A DNA stretch of 50,907 nucleotides from an uncultured cyanobacterium (GTDB lineage: Bacteria; Cyanobacteriota; Cyanobacteriia; Cyanobacteriales; FACHB-T130): NCBI GenBank assembly GCA_936920195.1, contig CAKZHE010000218.1, positions 1 to 50,907 of the forward strand. Direction: 5' to 3'. Below the pieces are notes generated by a model. The model saw nothing but the letters and a program-made list of their open reading frames with translations. It searched no databases and had not been told where the DNA came from. Below are positions 25,947-34,623 of this stretch, piece after piece (within the stretch, counting starts at the first letter, position 1; each line of letters starts with the position of its first letter). The translations under genes were made by a program, and so were the position numbers.

Positions 25947-27875
25947 ATGACCGCCATCCCTCCCTCAGATCCGCTACATTCGGAATCATCTGTTTCAACA
26001 AGTAGCGATCGCCATCTCACTAGCATTCTCAATCGCCTGCAACCCTCCCCAGAAACTGTTGTCCTACTGCTGGCTGTCTTAATTGGCAGTGGTGCTGGCA
26101 TGGGAGTGGTGACATTTCACTATTTAATTCAATCTATCCACAGTTTGATGCTGGAAGATTTGATGGGAAAAATCTCCGGCTGGGGTGACTGGACTTTAGC
26201 CTGCATTCCCACCCTGGGAGGATTAATTGTCGGCTTAATGCGCTGGCGCTGGCCCGATTTTGGCCCCAATATGGCTTCTTTAATTGCCGCAGCCCAAAGC
26301 GGACGGGAATTGCTCCCCATGCGTCCGGTGACTAAAATGGTGGCAGCTTCTGTTTCCCTAGGGAGTGGAGCCTCCCTCGGACCAGAGGGGCCGAGCGTCG
26401 AAATTGGGGCAACTTTTGGAATGCTCCTCGGTCACATTCTCCAAGTTTCCCGCGAAAGGCAACAATTACTTTTAGGTGCGGGGGCAGCAGCTGGTTTAGC
26501 CGCTGGATTTAATGCCCCGATTGCCGGGGTTTTCTTTGCCCTAGAAATCGTTTTAGGCACTACTTTCGCCACTTCCGCCGCCAGTGTTGTCCTGTTGGCA
26601 GCGGTGGTAGCCTCATTAATTGCCCAAATTGGGTTAGGGGCGCAGCCTGCTTTTGCCCTGCCTGTTTACGAAGTCCGCAGTCCCCTAGAATTGCCTTTAT
26701 ACCTGGGACTGGGCTTATTAGCTAGTTTGGTATCTCTCGGCTATACCCAATTAATTCAATTAGCTCGGAATGCCTTTCGCGGTCAAGTCCCTGGCTTTAG
26801 TTGGTTGGGGCGCTTGCCTCGGCCTTGGCATCCCCTGTTGGGGGGGTTGTGTATTGGTTTAGTAGCTTTAAAATTACCCCAAATCATGGGCATTGGCTAC
26901 GAAACCATTGAAGCTATGCTGCAAGATGTAGAGTTTTCCTTGCGCTTGCTGGTCATACTATTATTAACCAAATTAATTGTTACTGCTATTAGCTTGGGAA
27001 GCGGTTTAGTGGGAGGAGTTTTTGCCCCAGCGATGTTTTTAGGAGCTTCTTTGGGAGCCGCCTATGGCAAAATTTTGGCAGCAATTCTACCCGCAACTAC
27101 CTTTAATATTGCCGCACCGCCCGCCTATGCGATGGTGGGGATGGCAGCGGTACTAGCTGGAACAGCGAGAGCGCCCCTAACTTCAGTTTTGTTAATGTTT
27201 GAGTTGACTAGGGATTACCGGATTGTGCTGCCTTTGATGGCGGCGGTGGGTTTAAGTATGTGGTTGGTGGAGCGGTGGAAACCGACACCAAAAAACCAGA
27301 ATTTGCAACAGTTGGAGTTGAATGTGGAAAAAGACCCCAATCTGGAAATTTTGGCCCAAATTACTGTCGCTGAGGCGATGCAACAGCCAGCGATGTTATT
27401 AAATGGTTCCCTATCAGTATTGGAAGCTGGTTTGGCGCTGACTGCTGCTCAATGCCGCAGCGCTTTAGTAGTCAATGAGGCGGAAGAATTGTTGGGAATT
27501 GTCACTTTACAGGATATTGACCGGGCAATTTCTCTCTGGGAACGTTCCGCGATCGCGACCACGGATCAAAATATATCTACTGCCACTAACCAGTTAGCTC
27601 ACCAACAGTTAACAGATATTTGTACAGCAGAAATTCTCTATGCCTATCAAGATGAATCGGTTGCCGAAGCTCTAGGCCGAATGGCAGCGCGAGGACTTCA
27701 TCAACTACCAGTCATCGACCGCCAGCACCCCAAGCAAATTATTGGGGTTTTAGAGCAGGATGGCATTGCGTTAGCTGGCAATTTGGCAGGTACGCGCCAA
27801 GCATTGCTCCGCCATCTCCCGATACCCCAGGTAGCTGAAAAATTACCCCTGCCAGAACTCCAACAGCTAGTTTGA
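25947..27875 (+). CDS. ClC-family chloride channel/antiporter with C-terminal CBS pair
   Basis: 642 aa. The ClC core spans about 35-440: GSGASLGPEGPSVEIGA holds the gating Glu in GPEGP (the GSGIP selectivity segment is modified to GSGAS), followed by AAAGLAAGFNAPIAGVFFAL and GSGLVGGVFAPAMFLGA. The C-terminal cytosolic region (about 470-620) has two CBS domains (ITVAEAMQQPAML; then LTDICTAEILYAYQDESVAE), which usually bind adenine nucleotides and tune transport. It probably exports or imports Cl- or another anion; direction and coupling are not decidable. Confidence 0.93.
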   Translation: MTAIPPSDPLHSESSVSTSSDRHLTSILNRLQPSPETVVLLLAVLIGSGAGMGVVTFHYLIQSIHSLMLEDLMGKISGWGDWTLACIPTLGGLIVGLMRWRWPDFGPNMASLIAAAQSGRELLPMRPVTKMVAASVSLGSGASLGPEGPSVEIGATFGMLLGHILQVSRERQQLLLGAGAAAGLAAGFNAPIAGVFFALEIVLGTTFATSAASVVLLAAVVASLIAQIGLGAQPAFALPVYEVRSPLELPLYLGLGLLASLVSLGYTQLIQLARNAFRGQVPGFSWLGRLPRPWHPLLGGLCIGLVALKLPQIMGIGYETIEAMLQDVEFSLRLLVILLLTKLIVTAISLGSGLVGGVFAPAMFLGASLGAAYGKILAAILPATTFNIAAPPAYAMVGMAAVLAGTARAPLTSVLLMFELTRDYRIVLPLMAAVGLSMWLVERWKPTPKNQNLQQLELNVEKDPNLEILAQITVAEAMQQPAMLLNGSLSVLEAGLALTAAQCRSALVVNEAEELLGIVTLQDIDRAISLWERSAIATTDQNISTATNQLAHQQLTDICTAEILYAYQDESVAEALGRMAARGLHQLPVIDRQHPKQIIGVLEQDGIALAGNLAGTRQALLRHLPIPQVAEKLPLPELQQLV

Positions 27876-27894
27876 AGTACCTTATATATGGGAG

Positions 27895-27931
27895 AGATAG
27901 GGAATGCGATCGCACTCCCTATCTTTCTTTT
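27895..27931 (+). terminator. rho-independent-type terminator after the ClC gene
   Basis: Stem agataggga/tccctatct encloses a loop containing GCGATCGC, followed by TTCTTTTA. It is placed 20 bp after the ClC stop and just before the convergent cyAbrB gene end. Confidence 0.7.
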
Positions 27932-28355
27932 ATGCGTCGTCGTCGTCGTCGTCTTCTTCGTCGTCGATGATATCTCCTTCTCGATCGAGTTGCCGCAGAT
28001 GAATGTGTTTGCGACCCAAGGAAATTTCAAATTCATCCCCAGGATTCAAGCCCATCTGTTTTGTATAAGCAGAACCAATGAGGAGATTGCCGTTGGATTG
28101 CACGCTAATCCGATAGCTAGCGCTGCGACCGCCGCGACCATTAGATGTTTGTTTGCTGTCTAGCTCAATTCCCTCGGCATCTATGAGGGCATTGAGGAAT
28201 TTCATCATATTCACCCGCTCAACATTACTTTTGGTAATGGTGTAGTAGCCGCAGGCTCTGGCTTTTTCTTCTTTGCTGAGGCTTTCTAGTTCCCTGACTT
28301 TTTTAACCAGGTCTTCGCCGATCAGCGGTTCGATTTTTTTCTTTTTATTCATCAA
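27930..28355 (-). CDS. cyAbrB-family transcriptional regulator
   Basis: 141 aa. GEDLVKKVRELESLSKEEKA, CGYYTITKSN and the C-terminal AbrB fold (SASYRISVQSNGNLLIGSAY...GDEFEISLGRKHIHLR) are the hallmarks of cyanobacterial AbrB-like DNA-binding proteins, which globally regulate carbon and nitrogen genes. The AbrB domain is C-terminal, as usual for cyAbrB. An acidic tail (DDEEDDDDDDA) is encoded by a TCG/TCC trinucleotide run at 27931-27970. I cannot tell cyAbrB1 from cyAbrB2. Divergent from the Rrf2 gene. Confidence 0.9.
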   Translation of the reverse strand: MMNKKKKIEPLIGEDLVKKVRELESLSKEEKARACGYYTITKSNVERVNMMKFLNALIDAEGIELDSKQTSNGRGGRSASYRISVQSNGNLLIGSAYTKQMGLNPGDEFEISLGRKHIHLRQLDREGDIIDDEEDDDDDDA

Positions 28356-28433
28356 CTTGAAGTGAAAACTACTAATTCAGACAGTGGACGGTGTTCTTAC
28401 CTACTTGATATCAAGCCGGGAGAACGAATCTTT

Positions 28434-28480
28434 AGCTTGACATCAATACACTAAACTATATTACACCGATAATGTCAACT
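28434..28480. promoter_or_regulatory. candidate divergent promoters of cyAbrB and the Rrf2 gene
   Basis: Plus strand: TTGACA (28437-28442), 16 bp, TATTAC. Minus strand: TTGACA (complement of 28473-28478), 17 bp, TTTAGT. The two overlap back to back in the 324-bp region between the divergent regulators. Nothing else gene-like is seen in 28356-28679. Confidence 0.35.
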
Positions 28481-28679
28481 TGTTTCCAGCGATCTTCTCG
28501 ATCTGTTCCTTTGGACTAAAACGATCAATCGGGGCGATTAAGTGTCAAGATCTGAGGACAGGGGAGGGGGGAAACTGAGGAACAGGTATTGCCTGCAAGC
28601 TGTAACTTACCCCCCACCAATTCCGCTTAAAAGTGTTGGTATCCTGCCGGAATACATCAAAGCTCAAAAATTAAAAATT

Positions 28680-29123
28680 ATGAAGCTGACGACTCGCGGA
28701 CACTATAGTGTTAAGGCAATGCTAGACTTGAGCTTGCAACCGAACAAGGGATTAACCTCAGTCAAAGCGATCGCCCATCGGCAAGATTTACCCGCGCCCT
28801 ATTTAGAAAAGTTACTGATGGAATTGCGCCGCGCTGGTTTAGTCGAGTCCATCCGAGGATCGCAAGGGGGATATCAACTGGCGCGATCGCCCGATCAAAT
28901 TTCCCTAGGAGAAATCTTAGAAGCAGTCGGTGAAACAATTGAACCCCTGCCTCACCACGCTCCAGATGCCAAACAAGCAGGAGATTGGGTGACTTTTAGC
29001 CTGTGGCAAAGGTTGCATCAAAAACTGAAGGAATCCCTCTACAGTATTTCTTTAGCAGACCTGTACTATGATGCCCGCAGTTGGCAAGCCGCCCAAGGCC
29101 AAGAAACCAGTTTTATTATCTAA
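28680..29123 (+). CDS. Rrf2-family transcriptional regulator
   Basis: 147 aa from the ATG at 28680, chosen because MKLTTRGHYSVKAMLDLSLQ is the canonical Rrf2 start; the open frame extends 138 bp upstream but encodes low-complexity sequence. Winged HTH at about 1-75 (LPAPYLEKLLMELRRAGLVE, then GSQGGYQLAR). The protein has no cysteine, so the IscR/NsrR-type Fe-S cluster is absent and it belongs with cluster-free members such as CymR-like proteins. Target unknown. Confidence 0.92.
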   Translation: MKLTTRGHYSVKAMLDLSLQPNKGLTSVKAIAHRQDLPAPYLEKLLMELRRAGLVESIRGSQGGYQLARSPDQISLGEILEAVGETIEPLPHHAPDAKQAGDWVTFSLWQRLHQKLKESLYSISLADLYYDARSWQAAQGQETSFII

Positions 29124-29218
29124 AAGAATCGCGATCGCCAGATCCTTACCCTTTGTCCAAGCAGAGATACATTAACCTATCTTATAAGTATCGAGGGAAA
29201 AATAAAGTTTTGGTAAAA

Positions 29219-29246
29219 ATATTGGATAGCGATCGCTATCCAATAT
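29219..29246. repeat. 28-bp perfect palindrome centred on GCGATCGC
   Basis: atattggata-GCGATCGC-tatccaatat. It lies about 60 bp before the YbjN-like ORF and 95 bp after the Rrf2 stop. It could be a 3' hairpin or an operator; only the symmetry is seen. Confidence 0.7.
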
Positions 29247-29305
29247 CGCAAAAATAGAATTATGATCTATTCTGGTGGCAATAAATTCTGCTCGCTGAGG
29301 CTGCT

Positions 29306-29866
29306 ATGGGCGCAACGCTACAACAAATCGCTACATATTTGGACAATCGCGGATGGACTTATCGTTTAGAGGAAGAAGCCGCCAGGATTATTACTGGCGT
29401 ACAAGCTGATAACCTTAAGGACTTCCTAATCATTGTCCAATTGGATGAAGATGGGGAATTTTTCAAGCTGTTTGCTCCCCAAGTGATTTCTCAAATTGAA
29501 GACAATCCCTACAAAGCAGCAATCTTGGAAACCATGCTCTGCATTTCCTGGGAAACCAAAATGCTCCAATGGGAGTACGACCCCACTGATGGCGAAATCC
29601 GCGCCATTATTGAATTTCCTTTAGAAGATTCTATTCTTACTGAAAGACAATTTAATCGCTGTTTAGCTGGCTTGGTGCAAATTGTCGATGACGTAGCCAT
29701 GCCGAGATTAACTGCTGTGATGGAAACAGGCAAAGACCCCGGCGATACCGATGTCGGGGAAAGACTGCTGCTCACTTTGCAAGAAGAAGCGCCGGGATTG
29801 CTTTCGATCTTAGAGAAAGCCATGAATGCCCGCAAGTATCGGGGACTTGCTCCCGACTCAGATTAG
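29306..29866 (+). CDS. YbjN-superfamily-like conserved cyanobacterial protein
   Basis: 186 aa, acidic and soluble. The alpha/beta pattern (TLQQIATYLDNRGWTY, then FLIIVQLDEDGEFFKLFAPQ, then MLCISWETKMLQWEYDPTDG) fits the YbjN/type III chaperone-like fold. The C-terminal third is helical and acidic. No catalytic motif. Widely kept in cyanobacteria as far as I recall; function unknown. Confidence 0.75.
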   Translation: MGATLQQIATYLDNRGWTYRLEEEAARIITGVQADNLKDFLIIVQLDEDGEFFKLFAPQVISQIEDNPYKAAILETMLCISWETKMLQWEYDPTDGEIRAIIEFPLEDSILTERQFNRCLAGLVQIVDDVAMPRLTAVMETGKDPGDTDVGERLLLTLQEEAPGLLSILEKAMNARKYRGLAPDSD

Positions 29867-29868
29867 TC

Positions 29869-29940
29869 TGAGAAGATTGCTATTCATCTCCGTTACGGCT
29901 GTAAGGTTTAAGGGGAGATGAATGGCAACCAATTGCTCAG
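29869..29940 (+). terminator. nested hairpin after the YbjN-like gene
   Basis: An inner 15-bp stem (29877-29891 with 29914-29928, one G-U pair) is nested in an outer ctgag/ctcag pair. It begins 3 bp after the stop. There is no U-run, so it may be a processing/stability structure rather than an intrinsic terminator. Confidence 0.45.
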
Positions 29941-30033
29941 AAATATTGCTCCTTGTGTTAAAATCAACTTGGTTTGCAGCAACAATGTCCAGTCAAGCCA
30001 AAGCTATAATGCGGTAATGGGCAGAAAACATCC

Positions 30034-30060
30034 GTGGTTAAAACCACCTGCGTCTTTTTT
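30034..30060 (+). terminator. short hairpin plus T6, possible attenuator
   Basis: gtggtt-aa-aaccac, then seven bases and TTTTTT, located 51 bp before the DUF3318-like start. It could end upstream transcription or attenuate the gene. The stem is short. Confidence 0.3.
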
Positions 30061-30110
30061 CCACGATCGCGAAGACAGCGACTGAGTTTCCAAACATCCG
30101 ATATTTTCTT

Positions 30111-30755
30111 ATGACATCCTATGCAACTTCCAACGCCAAGGCAGAAATGAGCGAACTCCGGCGTTTGAAAGGCTTACTGCCTCCAGAATTACAGAGTTGG
30201 GTCACGGTGGAGGGAACCACGGAGGTTAATCCGCCCCTGCTCCGCTGTGAAGAAATTGGCAAGGATCAGGTTGAAATCCAAGTGGACTTAGTTCGCTGGG
30301 AACAACTAGCCCTAGATCAACGCAACTTGCTGTTTTGGCACGAAGTAGCCCGAATTCAAAACGATACTATTCCCAGAGATGGTTGGGAAATGGCAGCCCT
30401 CGCCATTGGGTTAGGTGGGGCAGTGGGGGAACTATGGGTACAGGATGGTTTGCTACTGCTATTAGCTTTAGCCCTGTGCGGCGTTTCTGGTTGGCGGCTA
30501 TACCAAAAAAATAATGGGGAACGCACTTTAAAGGAATCAGTGGAAGCGGACGAAAAAGCGATCGCTCTGGCTACCCGTTTTGGTTACTCCCTGCCCAATG
30601 CCTATAAGAGTCTTGGTAGTGCTTTAAAAGCTGTGATTGAGCAAACACCTAAGAAAGGATTGCGGAGCAGGTACGAAGCCCGACTGCAAGCGCTCAAGCG
30701 CAGTGCAGCCAAGGCGAAAGCCAAGGTAAAATCTGGCAGAGAAGATTTGGTTTAA
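30111..30755 (+). CDS. DUF3318-like cyanobacterial membrane protein
   Basis: 214 aa. The N-terminal soluble part (MSELRRLKGLLPPELQSWV; RCEEIGKDQVEIQVDLVRWEQ) is followed by two close hydrophobic helices (about 93-128, IGLGGAVGELWV then GLLLLLALALCGVSGW). A C-terminal Lys/Arg-rich region ends in repeated AKAK. The pattern matches DUF3318 as I recall it. Function unknown. Start ATG at 30111. Confidence 0.7.
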   Translation: MTSYATSNAKAEMSELRRLKGLLPPELQSWVTVEGTTEVNPPLLRCEEIGKDQVEIQVDLVRWEQLALDQRNLLFWHEVARIQNDTIPRDGWEMAALAIGLGGAVGELWVQDGLLLLLALALCGVSGWRLYQKNNGERTLKESVEADEKAIALATRFGYSLPNAYKSLGSALKAVIEQTPKKGLRSRYEARLQALKRSAAKAKAKVKSGREDLV

Positions 30756-30770
30756 GAAGGGAATTTTGAA

Positions 30771-30800
30771 TTCAAAATTCAAAATTCAAAATTCAAAATT
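30771..30800. repeat. 7-bp tandem repeat (ttcaaaa)n
   Basis: Four units of ttcaaaa follow the DUF3318-like gene by 16 bp. A common type of intergenic low-complexity tract in cyanobacteria. Confidence 0.85.
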
Positions 30801-30848
30801 AATCAGTATTTAGTAGGGTGCGTTAGCGCAGCCCTTTACTCGTTACTC

Positions 30849-30953
30849 GTTCCCAGGCTCTGCCTGGGAATGCCCATTGAGAGGCTCTGCCTCGTATGAG
30901 CGCCAAGCGAGGCAGAGCCTCTGGATTAGGTTCCCAGGCAGAGCCTAGGAACC
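30849..30953. repeat. cluster of GGCAGAGCC-type palindromic repeats
   Basis: Three nested units: gttcccaggctctgcctggg (30849-30868), gaggctctgcctcg paired with cgaggcagagcctc (30881-30894 and 30908-30921), and ggttcccaggcagagcctag (30929-30948, extending to 30953). A related copy is at 101-124. A further inverted repeat, taggggcaa/ttgccccta (31059-31087), lies before queE. The 348-bp region holds no gene. Confidence 0.85.
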
Positions 30954-31103
30954 AGTTAACCAGTTACGGGGGAACGGACACGGTTATTGCATGAATAATA
31001 TCACTCAAAAAAGCCCAAAGTCAACAGCCTACGCAGAGCCTCTATATATAGCGTTTTGTAGGGGCAATCCCCCCGTGGTTGCCCCTATTTCTTGAGATGT
31101 ATT

Positions 31104-31898
31104 TCAAAGTTGCCCTAACATTTTGTGCGTCTGGGGCAAAACTCTCACCTGCTTCAACTGACGCTTCATCAAAGCTTGCCATTCCAGTACCTGTTCTGGA
31201 GAGGGTGGCAAAAGAACGGGCGGGGGAGCTTGCCAACGGTCTATTTCCACCGCAGTTAGCGGGGTGATAGGCTGGAGAAATACCGGGATTTGAGGACTAA
31301 CTAGGGCAACCAATGACGCGGCTTGCAATAGCTCATCAGTTTTGGTAATACTGGCGATCGCGATCTTCACAAATACCTCTACCCCGCCTTCGTAACAAAG
31401 CTTTAAAAATTCCCCGTGGGCTTGCCAACAGTTTTCCCCACTGGTATTAGGTAACTTAATATCCATGCCAACGGAGTCTAGATAGGTTAAGATTGTTGCC
31501 AATTGGCTAGGACGATGACCACCAGTTTCCAGATAGACAGGCAATCCGGTAGATTTGCGAACTTGGGGCAGAAAATCAACTAAAAATGGGGCGTGTAACA
31601 GCGGTTCTCCCCCAGTTATACTAATACTATCGTGCAGCCCAGGTTGGTCTTGTCGCATCACCCATGCCAGTAAACTATCTAATTTAACTGGGTTATCATG
31701 GGTAGCAAAATCCCGCTGCCCAGGCGTTTGCTCAATCCGACAAGTAGCTGGAGCTAGCCACGTATGGGCGCTATCGCAAAAACGACAGCGCAAGTCACAG
31801 AAGGCAAATCGAATAAAAATTTGTCTTGTCCCAGCATTCAGTCCTTCCCCTTGGATAGCAGAAAAAACCTCAATTAGCTGTGCAGTTTTATAAATCAT
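31104..31898 (-). CDS. queE: 7-carboxy-7-deazaguanine synthase QueE
   Basis: 264 aa from the ATG at 31898; upstream codons to 31958 lack family similarity. Radical SAM enzyme with the 4Fe-4S motif C-x3-C-x2-C in FCDLRCRFCDSAHTW, GGEPLL at the SAM site and the N-terminus VFSAIQGEGLNAGTRQIFIR typical of QueE. It rearranges 6-carboxytetrahydropterin to 7-carboxy-7-deazaguanine for queuosine synthesis. No other queuosine gene is in the window. Divergent from the STAS fusion gene (105 bp between starts). Confidence 0.93.
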   Translation of the reverse strand: MIYKTAQLIEVFSAIQGEGLNAGTRQIFIRFAFCDLRCRFCDSAHTWLAPATCRIEQTPGQRDFATHDNPVKLDSLLAWVMRQDQPGLHDSISITGGEPLLHAPFLVDFLPQVRKSTGLPVYLETGGHRPSQLATILTYLDSVGMDIKLPNTSGENCWQAHGEFLKLCYEGGVEVFVKIAIASITKTDELLQAASLVALVSPQIPVFLQPITPLTAVEIDRWQAPPPVLLPPSPEQVLEWQALMKRQLKQVRVLPQTHKMLGQL

Positions 31899-32003
31899 TG
31901 AACAATTAATCCCACCAAAATAATAATTTTTGATGAAGTTGAAGTACGTGCGACACAATATTTGTCATAACCACCATTGTTGCTATCACCTAAAGAATCG
32001 CCC

Positions 32004-33002
32004 ATGGCTGGCCTAACTCCAGAGACGGATTTTCCCATCGCCTTCTTTAACCAGACTCCCCTAGTGCAACTGCCCCCCCGCTTAAGCGTACTAGAGGCGG
32101 TAGCGTTTAAGAACACTTGCCAGCAATTCCTGCTGCCGACTGCTGTACCCACAGAAATTATTCTCGACTTTAGTCAAACCACTTTCATGGATAGCAGCGG
32201 CGTGGGAGCCTTGGTTAGTAACTTAAAGCTAGCGCGGGAAAAGCAAGTGAAGCTGATCCTCCGCAATGTTCGCCCCCAGGTGAATGCAGTCTTAGAAATG
32301 ACTGGACTTGACCAAATTTTAACTATTGAAGTTACAGAAGCGGCTAGGGATACCCCCACAGACCGCCATAGGGAAGACCAGTTACCAACTACCCATCCCT
32401 CGGTTCGTTCCTGGGTGAAGCGGTTGATCGATATTGTGGGGGCAATAGTAGGCTTAGGGATTACTGCGGTGGCTCTAGGCCCAATTGCGATCGCCATCAA
32501 ATTAGACAGTTCTGGCCCAATCTTTTTTAGCCAAACCCGCTGCGGTTGGTTAGGCAAGCATTTTCGGGTTTGGAAATTCCGCTCCATGTGTACTAATGCG
32601 GAGGAGTTAAAAGCTAAAATTGAGAACCAAGCTCAAGGGGCGTTTTTCAAAAATGAAAAAGACCCCAGAGTAACGAAAGTGGGTCGCTTTTTGCGTCGTA
32701 CCAGTTTAGACGAATTGCCGCAATTTTGGAACGTCTTAAAAGGGGATATGAGTTTGGTCGGAACCAGACCTCCCACTCCCGATGAAGTAGAGCGCTATGA
32801 AGTTCCAGAATGGCAGCGGCTAGATGTCAAACCGGGCATGACTGGGGAGTGGCAAGTAAATGGGCGATCGCAAGTTCTCAATTTTGAAGATGTGATCCGT
32901 CTTGATCTCCGCTATCAAAAAAACTGGAGCTTGCTCTACGACATCAAACTGATCGTGAAAACCATTTTAATTTTGTTCAACAAAAATAGTGGCGCTGTCT
33001 AA
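32004..33002 (+). CDS. STAS domain - initiating sugar transferase fusion
   Basis: 332 aa from the ATG at 32004 (TTG 27 bp upstream less likely). Residues about 10-110 are a STAS (anti-sigma antagonist) domain with the phospho-acceptor motif DFSQTTFMDSSGVGALV; the Ser of DSSG is the usual kinase target. Residues about 135-330 form a WcaJ/PglC-type bacterial sugar transferase: membrane helix, then WKFRSMCTNAEE, RRTSLDELPQFWNVLKG, SLVGTRPP and KPGMTGEWQVNGRS. It should load the first sugar-phosphate on undecaprenyl phosphate for exopolysaccharide. The fusion suggests control by STAS phosphorylation, supported by the overlapping RsbW-like gene. Confidence 0.93.
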   Translation: MAGLTPETDFPIAFFNQTPLVQLPPRLSVLEAVAFKNTCQQFLLPTAVPTEIILDFSQTTFMDSSGVGALVSNLKLAREKQVKLILRNVRPQVNAVLEMTGLDQILTIEVTEAARDTPTDRHREDQLPTTHPSVRSWVKRLIDIVGAIVGLGITAVALGPIAIAIKLDSSGPIFFSQTRCGWLGKHFRVWKFRSMCTNAEELKAKIENQAQGAFFKNEKDPRVTKVGRFLRRTSLDELPQFWNVLKGDMSLVGTRPPTPDEVERYEVPEWQRLDVKPGMTGEWQVNGRSQVLNFEDVIRLDLRYQKNWSLLYDIKLIVKTILILFNKNSGAV

Positions 33003-33426
33003 TTCCCCTCCGAAATATTCATCTCTTCAGGTGCAGACTGATTTGTCAGCTTTAGAAAAAGTTTTGCAGTGGTTTGAGCAGTTTTATTTGTCTCCTCTAC
33101 CTGCAAAAATTTGGGAAGACTGTCAGCAAGTCCTCGTGGAAGGCTTTACTAATGTGGTGCGCTATGCCCACCAGCATTTGCCTTCCACCACTAATATTGA
33201 TATTGAATTAGCAATTTTTGATTGCTATCTAGAAATCAAAATTTGGGATTGGGGACATCCCTTTGATTGGCAAGGGGAATTACAAAGGAGATTAGAAGAA
33301 GAAAATATCGAGCAAGAAGGGGGACGGGGATTAATCTGGATCTATCGACTCACCAATGATGTACAGTATTTCCGCACTCGCGACCATCGCAATTGTCTAT
33401 TAATGCGGAAAAATCTCCCTGGTTAA
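32989..33426 (+). CDS. RsbW-like anti-sigma/STAS kinase paired with the STAS fusion
   Basis: 145 aa starting at GTG 32989, overlapping the previous stop by 14 bp, a translational-coupling arrangement. GHKL ATPase motifs: N box EGFTNVVRYAHQ, a G1 box reduced to DWGHPFDW, and G2 GGRGLIWI. By analogy with RsbW/SpoIIAB it probably phosphorylates the STAS domain of its neighbour; this is inference from gene order. Sequence differs from the orphan kinase at 22016-22471. Confidence 0.87.
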   Translation: MALSNSPPKYSSLQVQTDLSALEKVLQWFEQFYLSPLPAKIWEDCQQVLVEGFTNVVRYAHQHLPSTTNIDIELAIFDCYLEIKIWDWGHPFDWQGELQRRLEEENIEQEGGRGLIWIYRLTNDVQYFRTRDHRNCLLMRKNLPG

Positions 33427-33477
33427 AATTCATGGGTGGGATATTGGATGAGTGAGAGCGTTTAGTTAAGGCGTTAC

Positions 33478-34623
33478 ATGATTAGTAAAACTGAATTCAT
33501 TAGTCTTTTTAGTAGCAGCTTTTGGAAGAAAATCATTGATGAAACTTTAGTTCCATACCTGCAAGACACAAAACCTAATAAAACAGAAACGATTGAGAAA
33601 CTCTATGATGATATTAATCATAGACACTATTATCCTGGACTGCCACGCGAGTATCTAGTTTTTGATAAACACAATTGCGTGTCAAGAATAGTACCAGTCT
33701 TTGATTTGCGTGAAAACTGTACATATTACTTCTGTATCAAACAACTAGAACAAGCTATTGCACTTAATCGGGTTGATGGAACATTCGGAGGGTGGAGTTT
33801 AGGCAATCCAATCCGAAAAAGAGAAGAGGAGGAGTTACAAGAACTGACACCTCCTTCACCAATTCCTCAAAACAGCTATAACTCATTTAAATGGTCAGAA
33901 AATTGGAAGGAGTTTCAAAAACGTGCTTATCTTTATAGTCAAAATCAAAATCACTGCTTTTTTCTGGAATTTGATATTGCAAATTTTTATGACACAATTA
34001 ATCTTTCTCTTTTAGAAGATAAAATTAGACTGATCACTGTTTCCAAAGATGCTTTTGTAGTTGATTTACTTTTTCACTTCCTTAGAAACTGGAATCGCAG
34101 ATTTGAAAGATATTCGCAGAAATCTGTAGGAATACCACAAGATGAAGTTGGTGACTGTTCTCGCATTTTAGCCAACTTTTATTTACAGGATTATGATGCT
34201 TTTATGAAGGCTCAATGTGACAATAACAGGGCTTGCTATCTTAGATATGCTGACGATCAAATTATTATGGCTCATAATGAAGAAATTGCTTATGAAATTC
34301 TTTTTGAAGCTTCAAAAGAGCTATTCAAAATTAATCTAAATATCAATTCTAGTAAGGTTAAACCTTTTTATTCCAGAGAAGATTTTTATAAATACTGGGC
34401 TTTTGAACTTTTTGAATTACTGGATGATCCTAACAATGTGGATAAAGTTAATCAAGGAATAGAGCTTTATTTTAAATGGCTCGATGATGGAGTCCACTTC
34501 CGTCATGATTCTGTATTACGCCGAATAGTTAGTGTTGGTCTTTCCATAGTAAAACCTCATTTAAAACATAGGCTGATGTCGGAAATCAGGATTTCCAGAG
34601 AGCGAAATTATGAAACGTATTGA
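33478..34623 (+). CDS. stand-alone reverse transcriptase (RNA-directed DNA polymerase)
   Basis: 381 aa. RT motifs are in order: FLEFDIANFYDTI (motif A, catalytic Asp, about 163-173), VGIPQDEVGDCSRILANFY (motif B region, about 217-235) and YLRYADDQII with the YADD catalytic box (about 254-263). No group II intron maturase/endonuclease domain and no intron RNA is visible around it, so it is more like the unknown-group/defence-type RTs. The pre-RT region (PVFDLRENCTYYFCIKQLEQ, then FGGWSLGNP) is distinctive. AT-rich, with no HIP1 octamer, unlike both neighbours; this suggests transfer. Class not assigned. Confidence 0.85.
   Translation: MISKTEFISLFSSSFWKKIIDETLVPYLQDTKPNKTETIEKLYDDINHRHYYPGLPREYLVFDKHNCVSRIVPVFDLRENCTYYFCIKQLEQAIALNRVDGTFGGWSLGNPIRKREEEELQELTPPSPIPQNSYNSFKWSENWKEFQKRAYLYSQNQNHCFFLEFDIANFYDTINLSLLEDKIRLITVSKDAFVVDLLFHFLRNWNRRFERYSQKSVGIPQDEVGDCSRILANFYLQDYDAFMKAQCDNNRACYLRYADDQIIMAHNEEIAYEILFEASKELFKINLNINSSKVKPFYSREDFYKYWAFELFELLDDPNNVDKVNQGIELYFKWLDDGVHFRHDSVLRRIVSVGLSIVKPHLKHRLMSEIRISRERNYETY

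Noticed and set aside
28542-28679. 46-residue N-terminal extension of the Rrf2 protein
   Set aside because: Family proteins begin at MKLTTRGHYS; the extension is low-complexity and lacks a ribosome-binding site.
30771-30953. CRISPR array
   Set aside because: Repeats are palindromic or 7-bp tandem units without regular repeat-spacer spacing or cas genes.
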